A DNA stretch of 64,000 nt from Phycisphaeraceae bacterium (GTDB lineage Bacteria; Planctomycetota; Phycisphaerae; Phycisphaerales; Phycisphaeraceae). Both the position numbers and the translations under genes were made by a program. Of the stretch, positions 55,911-64,000 are shown piece by piece. Under the pieces are notes generated by a model. The model was not told the origin of the DNA. It ran no database searches and was given only the letters and a program-made list of their open reading frames with translations. The DNA lies in the NCBI GenBank assembly GCA_028277745.1, contig JANQFR010000015.1, positions 1 through 64,000 on the forward strand, written 5' to 3'. Position 1 is the stretch's first letter. Every line of letters begins with the position of its first letter.

Positions 55911-56146
55911 ATTTACAGCCGCCTGTAAAATCGTTAAGGCCGGACCGGCCAGATATCCAGTGTAGGACCAACTTGGCGCCAAACGGCGGGCCGTTAACCT
56001 GCTGGGTGCGTTCGATCAGTGATCGTGATTTGGTGTAAGAAGGACACAATCCATCGGAAACCACCTTGGCGGCAGTCGGATTAACAGATTCCAGCAGTCG
56101 CATTGTCTTTACGCGATCGAACCTCTTCAAACGGCTACGTGTTCGA

Positions 56147-58834
56147 TTATGGGTTAAGAACGCCTAACACGCCGATGCGCGAAACCGCCAGTTTCAGCTT
56201 ACGAGCTCTGTCGGTGAAGTTGCCGCCTTGCAACTGGACTTGCTTGAGCGTCGCGGGTGTCTTGGTAGTCAAGGGGAAAGTGATCGTGGTGAAGCGGTCG
56301 GTGGGACGATCGGCCAGGTCGATCTGGACACTACTTTTGCCTTCCTGGCCAATCAGATTGACCGTGAAGGTCTCGGCTTGGTTTCCTTCCAGCAGGCGGA
56401 TTTCGATCGCGAGGTGTGTGGGCATCGGGTTTCCTAGGGTCAAGCCTCCTAGCCGGATACCGACTCCGCCATGTTCGGTTGCATCGATGACCAAGCATTT
56501 GCGCTTCGCAAGTATTTGCAAGGTGACGTTGTCGCCCTTTTTCCAAAAGGGGCCGTAAGCGTAATCGATCCGGTGTACATTGCGGAGAAGAGTGATCGGT
56601 CGGCCCCGGTCGTCGTCCCAACCACTGAGGCTGACCGCCGGGGGTGCAGGGAACACTCGTCGATTGGGCGTGTTCTCGACCGGTTGACCGATGTCATCTG
56701 GATCAGGAGCGCCGAACACCCAATTGCCGTAGCAGCAGGACATCACCCAAAGCTCACGCGTCACGGGATGGACCCGGATCGCGCTGGCCATCTGCGCCGC
56801 GGTGACACCAGGCGTAGGCGCAAAGCGGTCGTCTCCGGTCAGGCGTTGCCAAGTTTCTCCGCCGTCGAGCGAGCGAGCCACTGCGTTGTCGCGTTGGATG
56901 AACAGGCCTGTTCCGCAAGCTCCGGCATACACCACACGCGGGTCCACCGGATCGACCGCCACGGCGCTAGTCATAAACTCATCACCTACCAAATCCTTGG
57001 GGAGCCGATCACGGACGCTGACCGGTTCATATCCCGGTCCATCACACCGGTACAGGTGATTGTCCTTCCCCGCCACCCAGATGCGGTCGTGGACGTGGTC
57101 GTAAGCGATGTCCCAGATATACCTAACACGCTCGGGCAGCGTCGCAATAACCTCCCATGTTTTGCCGTGATCTGTAGAACGGACGACGCGTCGCCCCTTG
57201 CCGCCGAACAGCGCACCGTCTTCGTCGGCCGAGGCGATGAACACTCCGTCACAGCCTTTCATTTTCTGCCAAGTCTTGCCGCGGTCTGTGGAACGCATGC
57301 TCCACGCAAATAGGACATTAGGGTTGTGCGGGTCACTGTAGGACACCTGCAAGCCCTTGAGGCCACGGATTTTTAGTTCCGACGTCTTGCCGCCATCGAA
57401 GCTGATCCACAGATCATGGCCGATACCCTGGTATTCCTTGTTTCCGCCAAAGATGATTTGTCCGTCGGGCGAGTACCCACCATAGACAAAGCCCCAAGGA
57501 TCGGAATCGTCCCCGCCTTCGCGCATTGCGTTGGTCGTATTAGAGATAGTGAGATTAATAAACTCCCAAGTCTTCCCGCCGTCCATGGTCAGCCCGCCGT
57601 TGTAATCCTGGCTGCCGAAGTAGACGGTATCGGGGTTCTTGATTGAGAAATTGAACCTCCCTCCAATCATGATGTTGTTGATCCCGGCGTTGCTCCAGAC
57701 GAAGCGTTTACCCCCATCTTCTGTGCGGGTGATCATGTCACCGTACATGGAGATTGCCACGTCCGGATCGGAAGGATGCCAGGCGAGTTGGATGGCTTTG
57801 CTTCCGTAACGGATGGAGTCGGGAACCCAACTGCCGCTGAGATCGTGATGGCTTTGTGTCCAGGTATTGCCGCCATCATGTGAGACAAAACACCGCCGTC
57901 CGCGGCGCTGCGTCGAGACGGTGTACATCCGCTGTGGGTCGGCGGGGCTGACGGTAAAGCGGTAGAATCCGTCAGGCGGGGCGGTGCCAATGTGTTTAAA
58001 AGTACTGCCGCCATCATCGGAGCGCATGAGTTGCGTCGCGGTAGTTGCCCAGACAGTCTTCGGTAATGTAGATACAACGTCCAACGAAAGGATGGGCTGC
58101 TTGATGATGCGGGTAAAGCTGATCCCGCCGTCGGTGCTTCGCCATAACCCGTTGCCGTTACCGATGACTACAACTCCCTCCCCGGTCACGCGGATCAGAC
58201 GCCACTTACCTTTGTGACCGTAGGCCTTGCCGGCCGCCACATCGCGCCAAGTCTCGCCGCCATCGGTGGTCTTCCATAGCCGGCCTCCCGGGTCAGCCGG
58301 GTTTCTGGCATCAAGCCAGTAAGCGACGGTGCAGTAGCCCTTCTCCGGGTCGAAACTGGCCGGGTCCCAAGACAGTGGCTCAGTCTCATCACGGGTCATA
58401 CCTTTGCGGACGCCGGCTAAGGTCTGCCGCCAAGTCACGCCGCCATCCGTTGAAAGCCAGACACCGTTGTAGGGGTATAGCTCGTTACCCGTGTTGTCTC
58501 CGGCAAGCAGGACGCGGCCGGGATCGCGGGGGTTGAACGCGATCCCCGCGGCTCCGATGGCGACCAGCCCGGTGTTCGAGGGGGCCCAGGTTCTGCCGCT
58601 GTCAGTCGATCGGTAGATACCACCGACGTCGGTCGCCATGAGCGCCACCTGGCCATCGACCGGATCAATCGCGAGGGTCTGAATGCGCTGGCAGCCTTCG
58701 CCACCAGAAACGCCGGTCGCTTGGTGTTCGGCGGTTTGCATCGGCATGGCGCGCCAAGTCTGGGCATCCGCGCAGGCGGCGAGTCCGACCGTCATGAAAA
58801 AGAACAATGTAAGAACATGCGATCTCTGGTACAT
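56147..58834 (-). CDS. Secreted Asp-box (BNR) beta-propeller protein with C-terminal binding domain
   Basis: An 895-residue exported protein. After a signal peptide (TLFFFMTVGLAACADA) come about twelve Asp-box motifs of the form S-x-D-x-G-x-T-W (STDSGRTW, STDGGVTW, TTDGGETW, SHDGGNTW, TMDGGKTW, STDRGKTW, STDHGKTW, SLDGGETW and weaker ones). This implies two propeller domains, as in GH74 xyloglucanases and sortilin-like proteins. The last 140 residues match the stand-alone protein encoded just upstream (58951) and the GH9 N-terminal domain. GH74 Asp catalytic residues cannot be assigned safely, so it may be an enzyme or a glycan-binding protein. Confidence 0.82.
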   Translation of the reverse strand: MYQRSHVLTLFFFMTVGLAACADAQTWRAMPMQTAEHQATGVSGGEGCQRIQTLAIDPVDGQVALMATDVGGIYRSTDSGRTWAPSNTGLVAIGAAGIAFNPRDPGRVLLAGDNTGNELYPYNGVWLSTDGGVTWRQTLAGVRKGMTRDETEPLSWDPASFDPEKGYCTVAYWLDARNPADPGGRLWKTTDGGETWRDVAAGKAYGHKGKWRLIRVTGEGVVVIGNGNGLWRSTDGGISFTRIIKQPILSLDVVSTLPKTVWATTATQLMRSDDGGSTFKHIGTAPPDGFYRFTVSPADPQRMYTVSTQRRGRRCFVSHDGGNTWTQSHHDLSGSWVPDSIRYGSKAIQLAWHPSDPDVAISMYGDMITRTEDGGKRFVWSNAGINNIMIGGRFNFSIKNPDTVYFGSQDYNGGLTMDGGKTWEFINLTISNTTNAMREGGDDSDPWGFVYGGYSPDGQIIFGGNKEYQGIGHDLWISFDGGKTSELKIRGLKGLQVSYSDPHNPNVLFAWSMRSTDRGKTWQKMKGCDGVFIASADEDGALFGGKGRRVVRSTDHGKTWEVIATLPERVRYIWDIAYDHVHDRIWVAGKDNHLYRCDGPGYEPVSVRDRLPKDLVGDEFMTSAVAVDPVDPRVVYAGACGTGLFIQRDNAVARSLDGGETWQRLTGDDRFAPTPGVTAAQMASAIRVHPVTRELWVMSCCYGNWVFGAPDPDDIGQPVENTPNRRVFPAPPAVSLSGWDDDRGRPITLLRNVHRIDYAYGPFWKKGDNVTLQILAKRKCLVIDATEHGGVGIRLGGLTLGNPMPTHLAIEIRLLEGNQAETFTVNLIGQEGKSSVQIDLADRPTDRFTTITFPLTTKTPATLKQVQLQGGNFTDRARKLKLAVSRIGVLGVLNP

Positions 58835-58950
58835 AGTTGATTCTGCTTCCAATACAAGTATGACGACGAAGCCCGGTCTTCCCGTCTCCTGTCCAAACCG
58901 ACCCGCGGCATGACCGGGTGTTTGGCGTCCAACCGCTCCGCCATAAACCT

Positions 58951-59658
58951 TCATTCGAACAATCTCTGATGCTGCTGCATCCATACGGTTGGGTACTTGG
59001 GATAGGGCCTATGGGCCGGCTTCCAAGGCCTGATCTTCCCCGGATTCCGCGCTGTCTCATCTTTCGCCGGTTGATCCCCAACCGCTTCCCATTCCGTTCC
59101 ATCAACGCCAGTCGTCTGGGGTTCGTCCGGCTCCGCCTCCGGCTCTTTCGCGACTACGACCAGCTTGTCAATCTGTACCTTCAACGGCGTCGTCGCGTCA
59201 TTGAAGTTGATTCCTTGCACCTGGAAGTTTTCGATCGCCGAAAAATCGCCACCAGGCAGCGGGACATAGACAGTCTCGAACACCTCGGTATTGAACCGGT
59301 CCAACTTGACCGATACCTTTGATTTTACACCCTGAGCGATAAAATTGAACTGCAGCTTATTCGCCTCGTTGCCCTCGATTAATCGAGCGGTAACCGCTAG
59401 AAACTTCTCGCCATTAGGGCTCAGGTCTATCCCCTTAAGCACCAGCCCGCCGCCCCCATCCTGACCGGCGTCGATCTCGACATAGCCGACGCCGCTGTCA
59501 CGACCTGCCGTGACGGTCTTGCCTTTCTTCCAACTCGTGCCATAGGTATAGTCGAAGGTCTTGGGGCCGAAGTCGCGTAGCGTGATGTCAGCAAAAGCGG
59601 GAGCAGCGATGCAGGCCGCTAAAAGCAAACAGCTTGTGAGGGATGGCGTGATTTTCAT
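58951..59658 (-). CDS. Small exported protein, stand-alone version of a shared beta-sandwich domain
   Basis: A 235-residue protein with signal peptide (KITPSLTSCLLLAACIA to AFA), then one domain of about 145 residues: YGTSWKKGKTVTAG, LAVTARLIEGNEANKLQF and IENFQVQGINFND. A Pro/Glu/Asp-rich tail follows (KEPEAEPDEPQTT and on). The domain aligns with the C-terminus of the Asp-box protein (YGPFWKKGDNVT, IRLLEGNQAETF, LKQVQLQGGNF). The gene lies upstream of that protein in the same operon. I infer a sugar- or surface-binding role; no family name is certain. Confidence 0.8.
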   Translation of the reverse strand: MKITPSLTSCLLLAACIAAPAFADITLRDFGPKTFDYTYGTSWKKGKTVTAGRDSGVGYVEIDAGQDGGGGLVLKGIDLSPNGEKFLAVTARLIEGNEANKLQFNFIAQGVKSKVSVKLDRFNTEVFETVYVPLPGGDFSAIENFQVQGINFNDATTPLKVQIDKLVVVAKEPEAEPDEPQTTGVDGTEWEAVGDQPAKDETARNPGKIRPWKPAHRPYPKYPTVWMQQHQRLFE

Positions 59659-59819
59659 TCAGAGTATTCTGAGGAGATCGAGCAGACCCGTCGTTGCCCG
59701 TCGTCGATCGGGTCGCTGAATCTCGCTATGTGTAAGGCCGGTCGATTTGACGCAGCATGGTTTAATTCAGACTCCACTGAGGTACAGTCGCCTGATTTAC
59801 TAGATCAAGCGACTGGTTG

Positions 59820-60677
59820 TCACTCGTTGACGCGGAACATGCCACGAGTGATGCTGTCGCGCGGTAGTTGCTCGGAATGGCCATCGAGAAACACAAACGC
59901 GCCAACCTGGCCGATTTCCCCGCCGTGTCGCAGCGCGATCTGCCCCCAACCATTGGAACCACTGAAATCCGGAGACACTGCTAATCCATAGCCTTGTCCC
60001 GGCAACAACAGTTCATCATTATCATTTCGAGACCTGTCATAAATCATATGCCGGCTCTTGTTGGCGTTAGACGATGTCTGAAAATACTCGCCTGCATTGA
60101 TTCCAAAAGCCCGGGCGGCGGCATGACCCGGAGCGGCCGCGGCCTCAGTTTGGATCCCGTCGGTGACCATGGCCACCTCACTGGGCGGGCGGATCACCTG
60201 CCCAAGTTTGTAGGGGAACCATTCGTTGGCGTCGGGTATATTGGGATCGCGATTTGTGGTCGTGCTTCGATCCCGCCACCGCGGCATCAACCTGGGGTTG
60301 GCGGAATAGTGACGGCCCTCACCGGCCTCGACCACCGCCTGTGGGCAGGTGATGGCTAGACGGACATTGCCGTCTTCTTCGGTGCCGTAAGTATTACCAC
60401 CCGAGCCCAGATCACTGGTCAGCATCGTTCGCCAGTCAGTCCCTCCGCCGGGGCCCTGGCTTTCGCTGTAAGGCAGGGTATCGTTGTAATTCTGAGTGTA
60501 GACGTTCAATGCGATACCGACCTGTCGCAGGTTGGACATGCACGCAATGTCTCTGGCGGCGCTCCGTGCCGCCTGTAGGGCGGGTAACAGAATTGCAATT
60601 AGAAGAGAAATTATGCTAATGACAACTAGCAACTCAATCAGGGTGAAGCCATGAGGAGGGGCGTTATGGCGGTTCAT
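59820..60677 (-). CDS. Type II secretion-like pseudopilin
   Basis: A 285-residue prepilin-like protein. The leader is short ([10 protein letters not shown]), then FTLIELLVV and a hydrophobic helix, then [22 protein letters not shown] as in other family members, and at the end [23 protein letters not shown], a longer form of the H-X9-DG motif. It lies 84 nt after the PEP-CTERM gene on the same strand, the same order as in locus C. An SD-like GAGGAG lies upstream of the ATG. Confidence 0.92.
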   Translation of the reverse strand: MNRHNAPPHGFTLIELLVVISIISLLIAILLPALQAARSAARDIACMSNLRQVGIALNVYTQNYNDTLPYSESQGPGGGTDWRTMLTSDLGSGGNTYGTEEDGNVRLAITCPQAVVEAGEGRHYSANPRLMPRWRDRSTTTNRDPNIPDANEWFPYKLGQVIRPPSEVAMVTDGIQTEAAAAPGHAAARAFGINAGEYFQTSSNANKSRHMIYDRSRNDNDELLLPGQGYGLAVSPDFSGSNGWGQIALRHGGEIGQVGAFVFLDGHSEQLPRDSITRGMFRVNE

Positions 60678-60761
60678 CGGAAGCTCCTAGAAGAGGAGAG
60701 TAATGGAATCAAAACCCGTGACCGGCTTTTCGGTCCGCCGCGGGGTCGGTCGCAGCTATGC

Positions 60762-61580
60762 TCAGCCTCGCAGCCGGGCCATCATGCATAGCACACCAAC
60801 AAGACCGATCAGCGTTAGCGACGCAGGTTCCGGGATAATGAAGCCAACTAAGGCACTCTCGTCGACATGGACATCATCAACAAACCAAGTGCCTTGGCTG
60901 CCTGAGAACGAGCTGAAGAACAGGGTGTCCATATTCGGGTTGTTTCCTGCGTTAAAGCCGTTGTCATAATCACCCTCATCGACCACGAGTGTGCTTACAC
61001 CGTTGGCGGTGGTGACCCAGACATCGATCTTGCCCGAGCCCAGGTCGTTGGCGCCGAAGTAGTCATCAAGCGAAGAGCCGGTGTCGTTGGTGATCACATT
61101 GATCTCGACGAGTTCACCCGCATTAAATACGTTCACACCCTCGAGCACCGCCGCGCCCCCGCCATTGCTGACGCCTTGATCGCCGATCCGGATGTCGCTG
61201 GTTGTCTGACCACCGGTATTGTTGTTGCTGATGCGCATCACGAGGGGGCTCTCACCTTCGTTGGGGTCGTAGAACAAAAAGGACACCGTCGAGACTTTTC
61301 CGCCGAGGTTGTCGATCTCGGCAAGCAAGATCGCACCGTTGCTGCCGCTGCCATCCACGATGCTCGCGTAGTGGTTGGAGGCCCCTTGCGCAAAAAACTC
61401 GGAACTATCGACTTCGCGGGATACTGAAACGCCCGAGGGCTCGGTAATGGTGTTAAACGCGCCGCCGGGATTATCATCTGCGCCCGCGGTCTCGAAGTCG
61501 TCGAGCAAAGCGGCGGACACGCCGCCCGTCATGAGCGAGCAGGCACCGAGGACAATAAACAGTTTTAATTGTGTTTTCAT
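60762..61580 (-). CDS. PEP-CTERM-anchored secreted protein
   Basis: A 272-residue exported protein. Signal peptide TQLKLFIVLGACSLMTGG, then a beta-rich body beginning LDDFETAGADDNPGG with features of a jelly-roll domain (VSFLFYDPNEGESPL, MRISNNNTGGQTTSDI), and the tail IIPEPASLTLIGLVG with ARLRG. ATG at 61580 has AGGAGG 9 nt upstream; the open frame extends further but has no protein-like features. Downstream genes on the same strand are the pseudopilin, the stand-alone binding domain and the Asp-box protein. Confidence 0.92.
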   Translation of the reverse strand: MKTQLKLFIVLGACSLMTGGVSAALLDDFETAGADDNPGGAFNTITEPSGVSVSREVDSSEFFAQGASNHYASIVDGSGSNGAILLAEIDNLGGKVSTVSFLFYDPNEGESPLVMRISNNNTGGQTTSDIRIGDQGVSNGGGAAVLEGVNVFNAGELVEINVITNDTGSSLDDYFGANDLGSGKIDVWVTTANGVSTLVVDEGDYDNGFNAGNNPNMDTLFFSSFSGSQGTWFVDDVHVDESALVGFIIPEPASLTLIGLVGVLCMMARLRG

Positions 61581-61647
61581 TGTTGCAAACCTCCTACTGC
61601 AAGAAAGGTAATCGGGAATCACAGAACACCTGGCCGCACCGCCAAGT

Positions 61648-62859
61648 TCACTTGGTAGACGTTCTTGGCGAAAACGTGCTTTGTCCGGGCACAAGTTCAG
61701 CGGGAAGAACAATCGGCTCGGTCGAGGGCAACCCTTCGTCGGACACGGCCTGGGCGGCCATCTCCGCGAGTTGTCTGCCCATTTCAACCAACGGGAATCT
61801 GATGTAGGTCGGGGTCAGCCCGCCGAGCCAGTGCCCGGCGGCCAGGTCCTGCTCGAAGCTGACGATGGACAGGTCCTTGGGCACCTCGAAGTTGCCGGCA
61901 CGGTGCAGACGATCCAGGCACACCATAGGAGCGGCGCTGCCGGCGATGACAGCGGTCGGCTGGCGGCGATCGAGAAACCGGCTGGCGGCGTTTACCGCGT
62001 CGGTAGACACGTTGCGCGGCTCCCAACGGTCCACCCAGTGCACCATCGACTCGTCGCTGTCCAGCTCCAGCCGCTGCATGGTGTGGGTGAACGCCTCGTG
62101 CCGGTCCAGCGCCCAAGGTTCAAGCGTACGCTGAAGCATCAGGCCGATGCGACGGTGGCCCAGTTCGACCAAGTGTTTTACCGCGGCTTGCATCGCCTGC
62201 AGATTGTCTTCGTGAATTGTCGGGACACCCAAACCAAGGTGAGGCGTGCCCGTGACCATGCAGCGGATGCCGACGCGCTGCGCATCGCGGATCACGAACG
62301 CGTGACGCGGGTCGTTCGACAGCACCGCCAGCACGTCCGGCTGGCTGCGCATCAAGCGGCGAGAGATCGACTCGGCGTCGGCGTCCTTGTCGCCCAGCAG
62401 TTCCACGCTAATGCGGTGGTGCTCCGCGGCCTTGTCGATGCCTTCGAGGATGGGCGGGGTGTACCAGTCGTGGCTCAGGTCGCCGAGGTTGTAGACCAGC
62501 ACGGCCATGCGGATGACCTGCCGGCCCGGCCGGGACTGACGGGCGGCGCGGCCCATGCGGTTAAGCTCGGGATCGTCGGGAGTTTGCCCGTCAGGGATTT
62601 GCGCGACTCGAGGGCCAACGTAAGTGCCGTCACCCACACGCCGATCCAGCCAGCCTTCGGCGACCAACGGTTCCAGCGCCCGCCGGACGGTAGACCGGCT
62701 GAGCTTGGAAGCTGCGACGAGTTCCGCTTCAGTGCAGAACCGGTCGCCGGGCATCGCACGCGTTCTCACCAAGTGCTCGACCAGCCGCTGCCGCATCGCA
62801 CCCGCGGCATTACGTGTGGGAAACGGAGCTCGGAACTGAATAGTGGTTAAATTGGACAT
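61648..62859 (-). CDS. GntR-LacI hybrid transcriptional regulator
   Basis: A 403-residue regulator. Residues about 18-82 are a GntR winged helix (RFCTEAELVAASKLSRSTVRRALEPL, then RRVGDGTYV). Residues about 110-395 are a LacI/binding-protein sensor (RMAVLVYNLGDLSHDWYTPP, AAVKHLVELGHRRIGLML, LSIVSFEQDLAAGHWLGGL). It is divergent from the GH4 gene, and the 220-nt intergenic region carries two exact complementary copies of TATGAAACAAAT, candidate operators for this protein. It lies upstream of the PEP-CTERM gene of locus E on the same strand. Confidence 0.93.
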   Translation of the reverse strand: MSNLTTIQFRAPFPTRNAAGAMRQRLVEHLVRTRAMPGDRFCTEAELVAASKLSRSTVRRALEPLVAEGWLDRRVGDGTYVGPRVAQIPDGQTPDDPELNRMGRAARQSRPGRQVIRMAVLVYNLGDLSHDWYTPPILEGIDKAAEHHRISVELLGDKDADAESISRRLMRSQPDVLAVLSNDPRHAFVIRDAQRVGIRCMVTGTPHLGLGVPTIHEDNLQAMQAAVKHLVELGHRRIGLMLQRTLEPWALDRHEAFTHTMQRLELDSDESMVHWVDRWEPRNVSTDAVNAASRFLDRRQPTAVIAGSAAPMVCLDRLHRAGNFEVPKDLSIVSFEQDLAAGHWLGGLTPTYIRFPLVEMGRQLAEMAAQAVSDEGLPSTEPIVLPAELVPGQSTFSPRTSTK

Positions 62860-62903
62860 GAGCGAGCTAGCGAGAAGAGTTTAGACTACTAATGTGACAT
62901 ATG

Positions 62904-63066
62904 TATGAAACAAATTTAACACCATGAAGTTAATCGCACCCCAGCCCCCTGTCAATGAATTTATCCCTGTTTATTCAATAAATTTTTTTTGTTAATCACG
63001 CGTTTCCGGTTGCATTTCCGCGGCCTCAGATTTAAATTGTACGTGTTCATCTATATTTGTTTCATA
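62904..63066. promoter_or_regulatory. Widely spaced inverted operator pair
   Basis: TATGAAACAAAT at 62904-62915 and its exact complement ATTTGTTTCATA at 63055-63066 flank the divergent promoter region. The centre-to-centre distance is 151 bp, about 14 helical turns, which would suit repression by DNA looping. The outer copies lie about 45 nt from the regulator start and 14 nt from the GH4 start. Confidence 0.7.
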
Positions 63067-63079
63067 TGGTACATTTAAG

Positions 63080-64000
63080 ATGCCGACCAAGATCGCGATT
63101 GTTGGGGCCGGGAGCGTCGTCTTTACCCGACACTTGGTCAGGGACCTGCTGTGCGTGCCCGAATTGCAGGACACCCATTTCGCCCTGACCGACATCAGCG
63201 AGCGGAACCTGGGGTTCGCCGCTCAACTCGCCCGCAAGGACATCCGCAACAACCACATGCCCGCGGTCGTCAGCGCTTCGACCGACCGACGAGGCGCTCT
63301 CAAAGACGCGGACTATGTCTTCAACGTCACCCGCATCGGTGGCCTCGACGCCTTTCGGCAGGACATCGAGATCCCTCTTCAATACGGCGTTGATCAGTGT
63401 GTGGGCGACACCCTCTGTGCCGGCGGCATCATGTACGGCCAGCGCAACATCCCGTTCATCCTCGACCTGTGCCGTGACATCCGCGAGTTGGCGGCCCCCG
63501 ACGTCAAGTTCATGAACTACGCCAACCCCATGTGCATCAACACCTGGGCGGCGCTCGATGAAGGCGGCGTCGAGACCTTCGGCTTCTGCCACGGCATCGA
63601 GCACGGCTGGGACCAGATCGCCGAAGTGCTCGGCGGCAGCTACCCGCAGACCGTCAACGGGATCTGCGCAGGAATCAACCATCAGACATGGTACTTACAG
63701 GTTCGGCACGAGGGCCGCGACGTCTCCGCGGAGGAACTGCTGGCGGGCTATCAGAAGCACCCTAAGTTCAGCAAGACCGAAAAATGCCGCTTGGATGTGC
63801 TCAAGCGGATCGGTTACTACTCGACCGAATCCAACGGTCATCTTTCCGAGTACCTACCTTGGTACCGCAAACGACCGAAACAGATCAGCAAGTGGATTGA
63901 CGACTCGTCATGGATCCATGGCGAAACCGGGGGTTACCTGCGCGTCTGCGAGGAAGGTCGCAACTGGTTTGAAACAGACTTTCCACGCTGGCTGGAAGCG
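63080..64000 (+). CDS. GH4-family NAD-dependent glycosidase (partial, runs off the window)
   Basis: The first 307 residues of a GH4 enzyme, open to the window end. It begins IAIVGAGSVVFTRHLVRDLL, followed by NVTRIGGLDAF, NYANPMCINTW, the metal Cys in FCHGIEHGWDQI and the metal His in CAGINHQTWYL. This is the alpha-galactosidase/alpha-glucosidase-type branch; it is only moderately similar to the GH4 at 50364. ATG at 63080 follows the right operator half by 13 nt and has AAG-type weak ribosome sequence. It is divergent from the GntR-LacI regulator, which probably represses it. Confidence 0.92.
   Translation, partial: MPTKIAIVGAGSVVFTRHLVRDLLCVPELQDTHFALTDISERNLGFAAQLARKDIRNNHMPAVVSASTDRRGALKDADYVFNVTRIGGLDAFRQDIEIPLQYGVDQCVGDTLCAGGIMYGQRNIPFILDLCRDIRELAAPDVKFMNYANPMCINTWAALDEGGVETFGFCHGIEHGWDQIAEVLGGSYPQTVNGICAGINHQTWYLQVRHEGRDVSAEELLAGYQKHPKFSKTEKCRLDVLKRIGYYSTESNGHLSEYLPWYRKRPKQISKWIDDSSWIHGETGGYLRVCEEGRNWFETDFPRWLEA

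Noticed and set aside
1..64000. CRISPR arrays, tRNA or rRNA genes, riboswitches, replication origin
   Set aside because: I looked for regular direct repeats, cloverleaf ends and conserved rRNA blocks and saw none that could be supported.

Overview
The window looks like a high-GC chromosome segment from a member of the Planctomycetota, most likely a marine Phycisphaerae-type organism. This is an inference. It rests on five secreted proteins with C-terminal PEP-CTERM anchors, four pseudopilins of the planctomycete kind (FTLIE start plus a late DG-H motif), five sulfatases, several Gfo/Idh/MocA dehydrogenases, and a dense set of glycoside hydrolases with binding-protein-like regulators. I see no rRNA, tRNA, CRISPR array or housekeeping gene. 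I also see no transporter (no SusCD, TonB receptor, ABC or MFS gene), which is odd for so many carbohydrate genes.

Layout. 1-1661: a perfect 98-bp inverted repeat at the window edge, then an alpha/alpha-barrel protein. 2085-7107: a sigma-54 activator divergent from a DegT aminotransferase / amidohydrolase / Gfo oxidoreductase operon with a good sigma-54 promoter. 7108-10337: a second Gfo dehydrogenase and a sugar isomerase-like gene, with an IS630 fragment between them. 10436-21512 (locus A): XylR-type regulator and lyase-like protein, divergent from PEP-CTERM protein, pseudopilin, GH9, a broken small gene, Gfo, enolase-superfamily enzyme and a GH3 gene cut off by a broken transposase. 22767-29876 (locus B): GntR-LacI hybrid regulator, GH20, PEP-CTERM protein and a glycosidase fused to a second secreted protein, with a divergent pseudopilin and a clear operator. 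30170-40080 (locus C): transposase relic, GH50/agarase-like enzyme, GH39-like enzyme, pseudopilin, PEP-CTERM protein, XylR-type regulator. 40351-54105 (locus D): a long minus-strand operon of PEP-CTERM protein, GH4, two beta-propeller glycosidase-like proteins, four sulfatases and an alpha/alpha-barrel protein, divergent from a XylR-type regulator. 54357-64000 (locus E): sulfatase, Asp-box propeller protein, stand-alone binding domain, pseudopilin, PEP-CTERM protein and GntR-LacI regulator, divergent from a second GH4 gene that runs off the window.

The most interesting pattern is the repeated parts list. Each of the five loci pairs one sugar-sensing regulator with one PEP-CTERM surface protein, and four of the five also carry one pseudopilin, all beside a different set of carbohydrate-active enzymes. 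In locus D the sulfatases, GH4 and propellers lack signal peptides, whereas most of the large polysaccharide hydrolases carry them. This suggests outside cutting followed by desulfation and hydrolysis of oligosaccharides in the cytoplasm. A domain with a GN-x-A motif occurs three times (GH9 N-terminus, Asp-box protein C-terminus, and alone), which points to a shared glycan- or surface-binding module.
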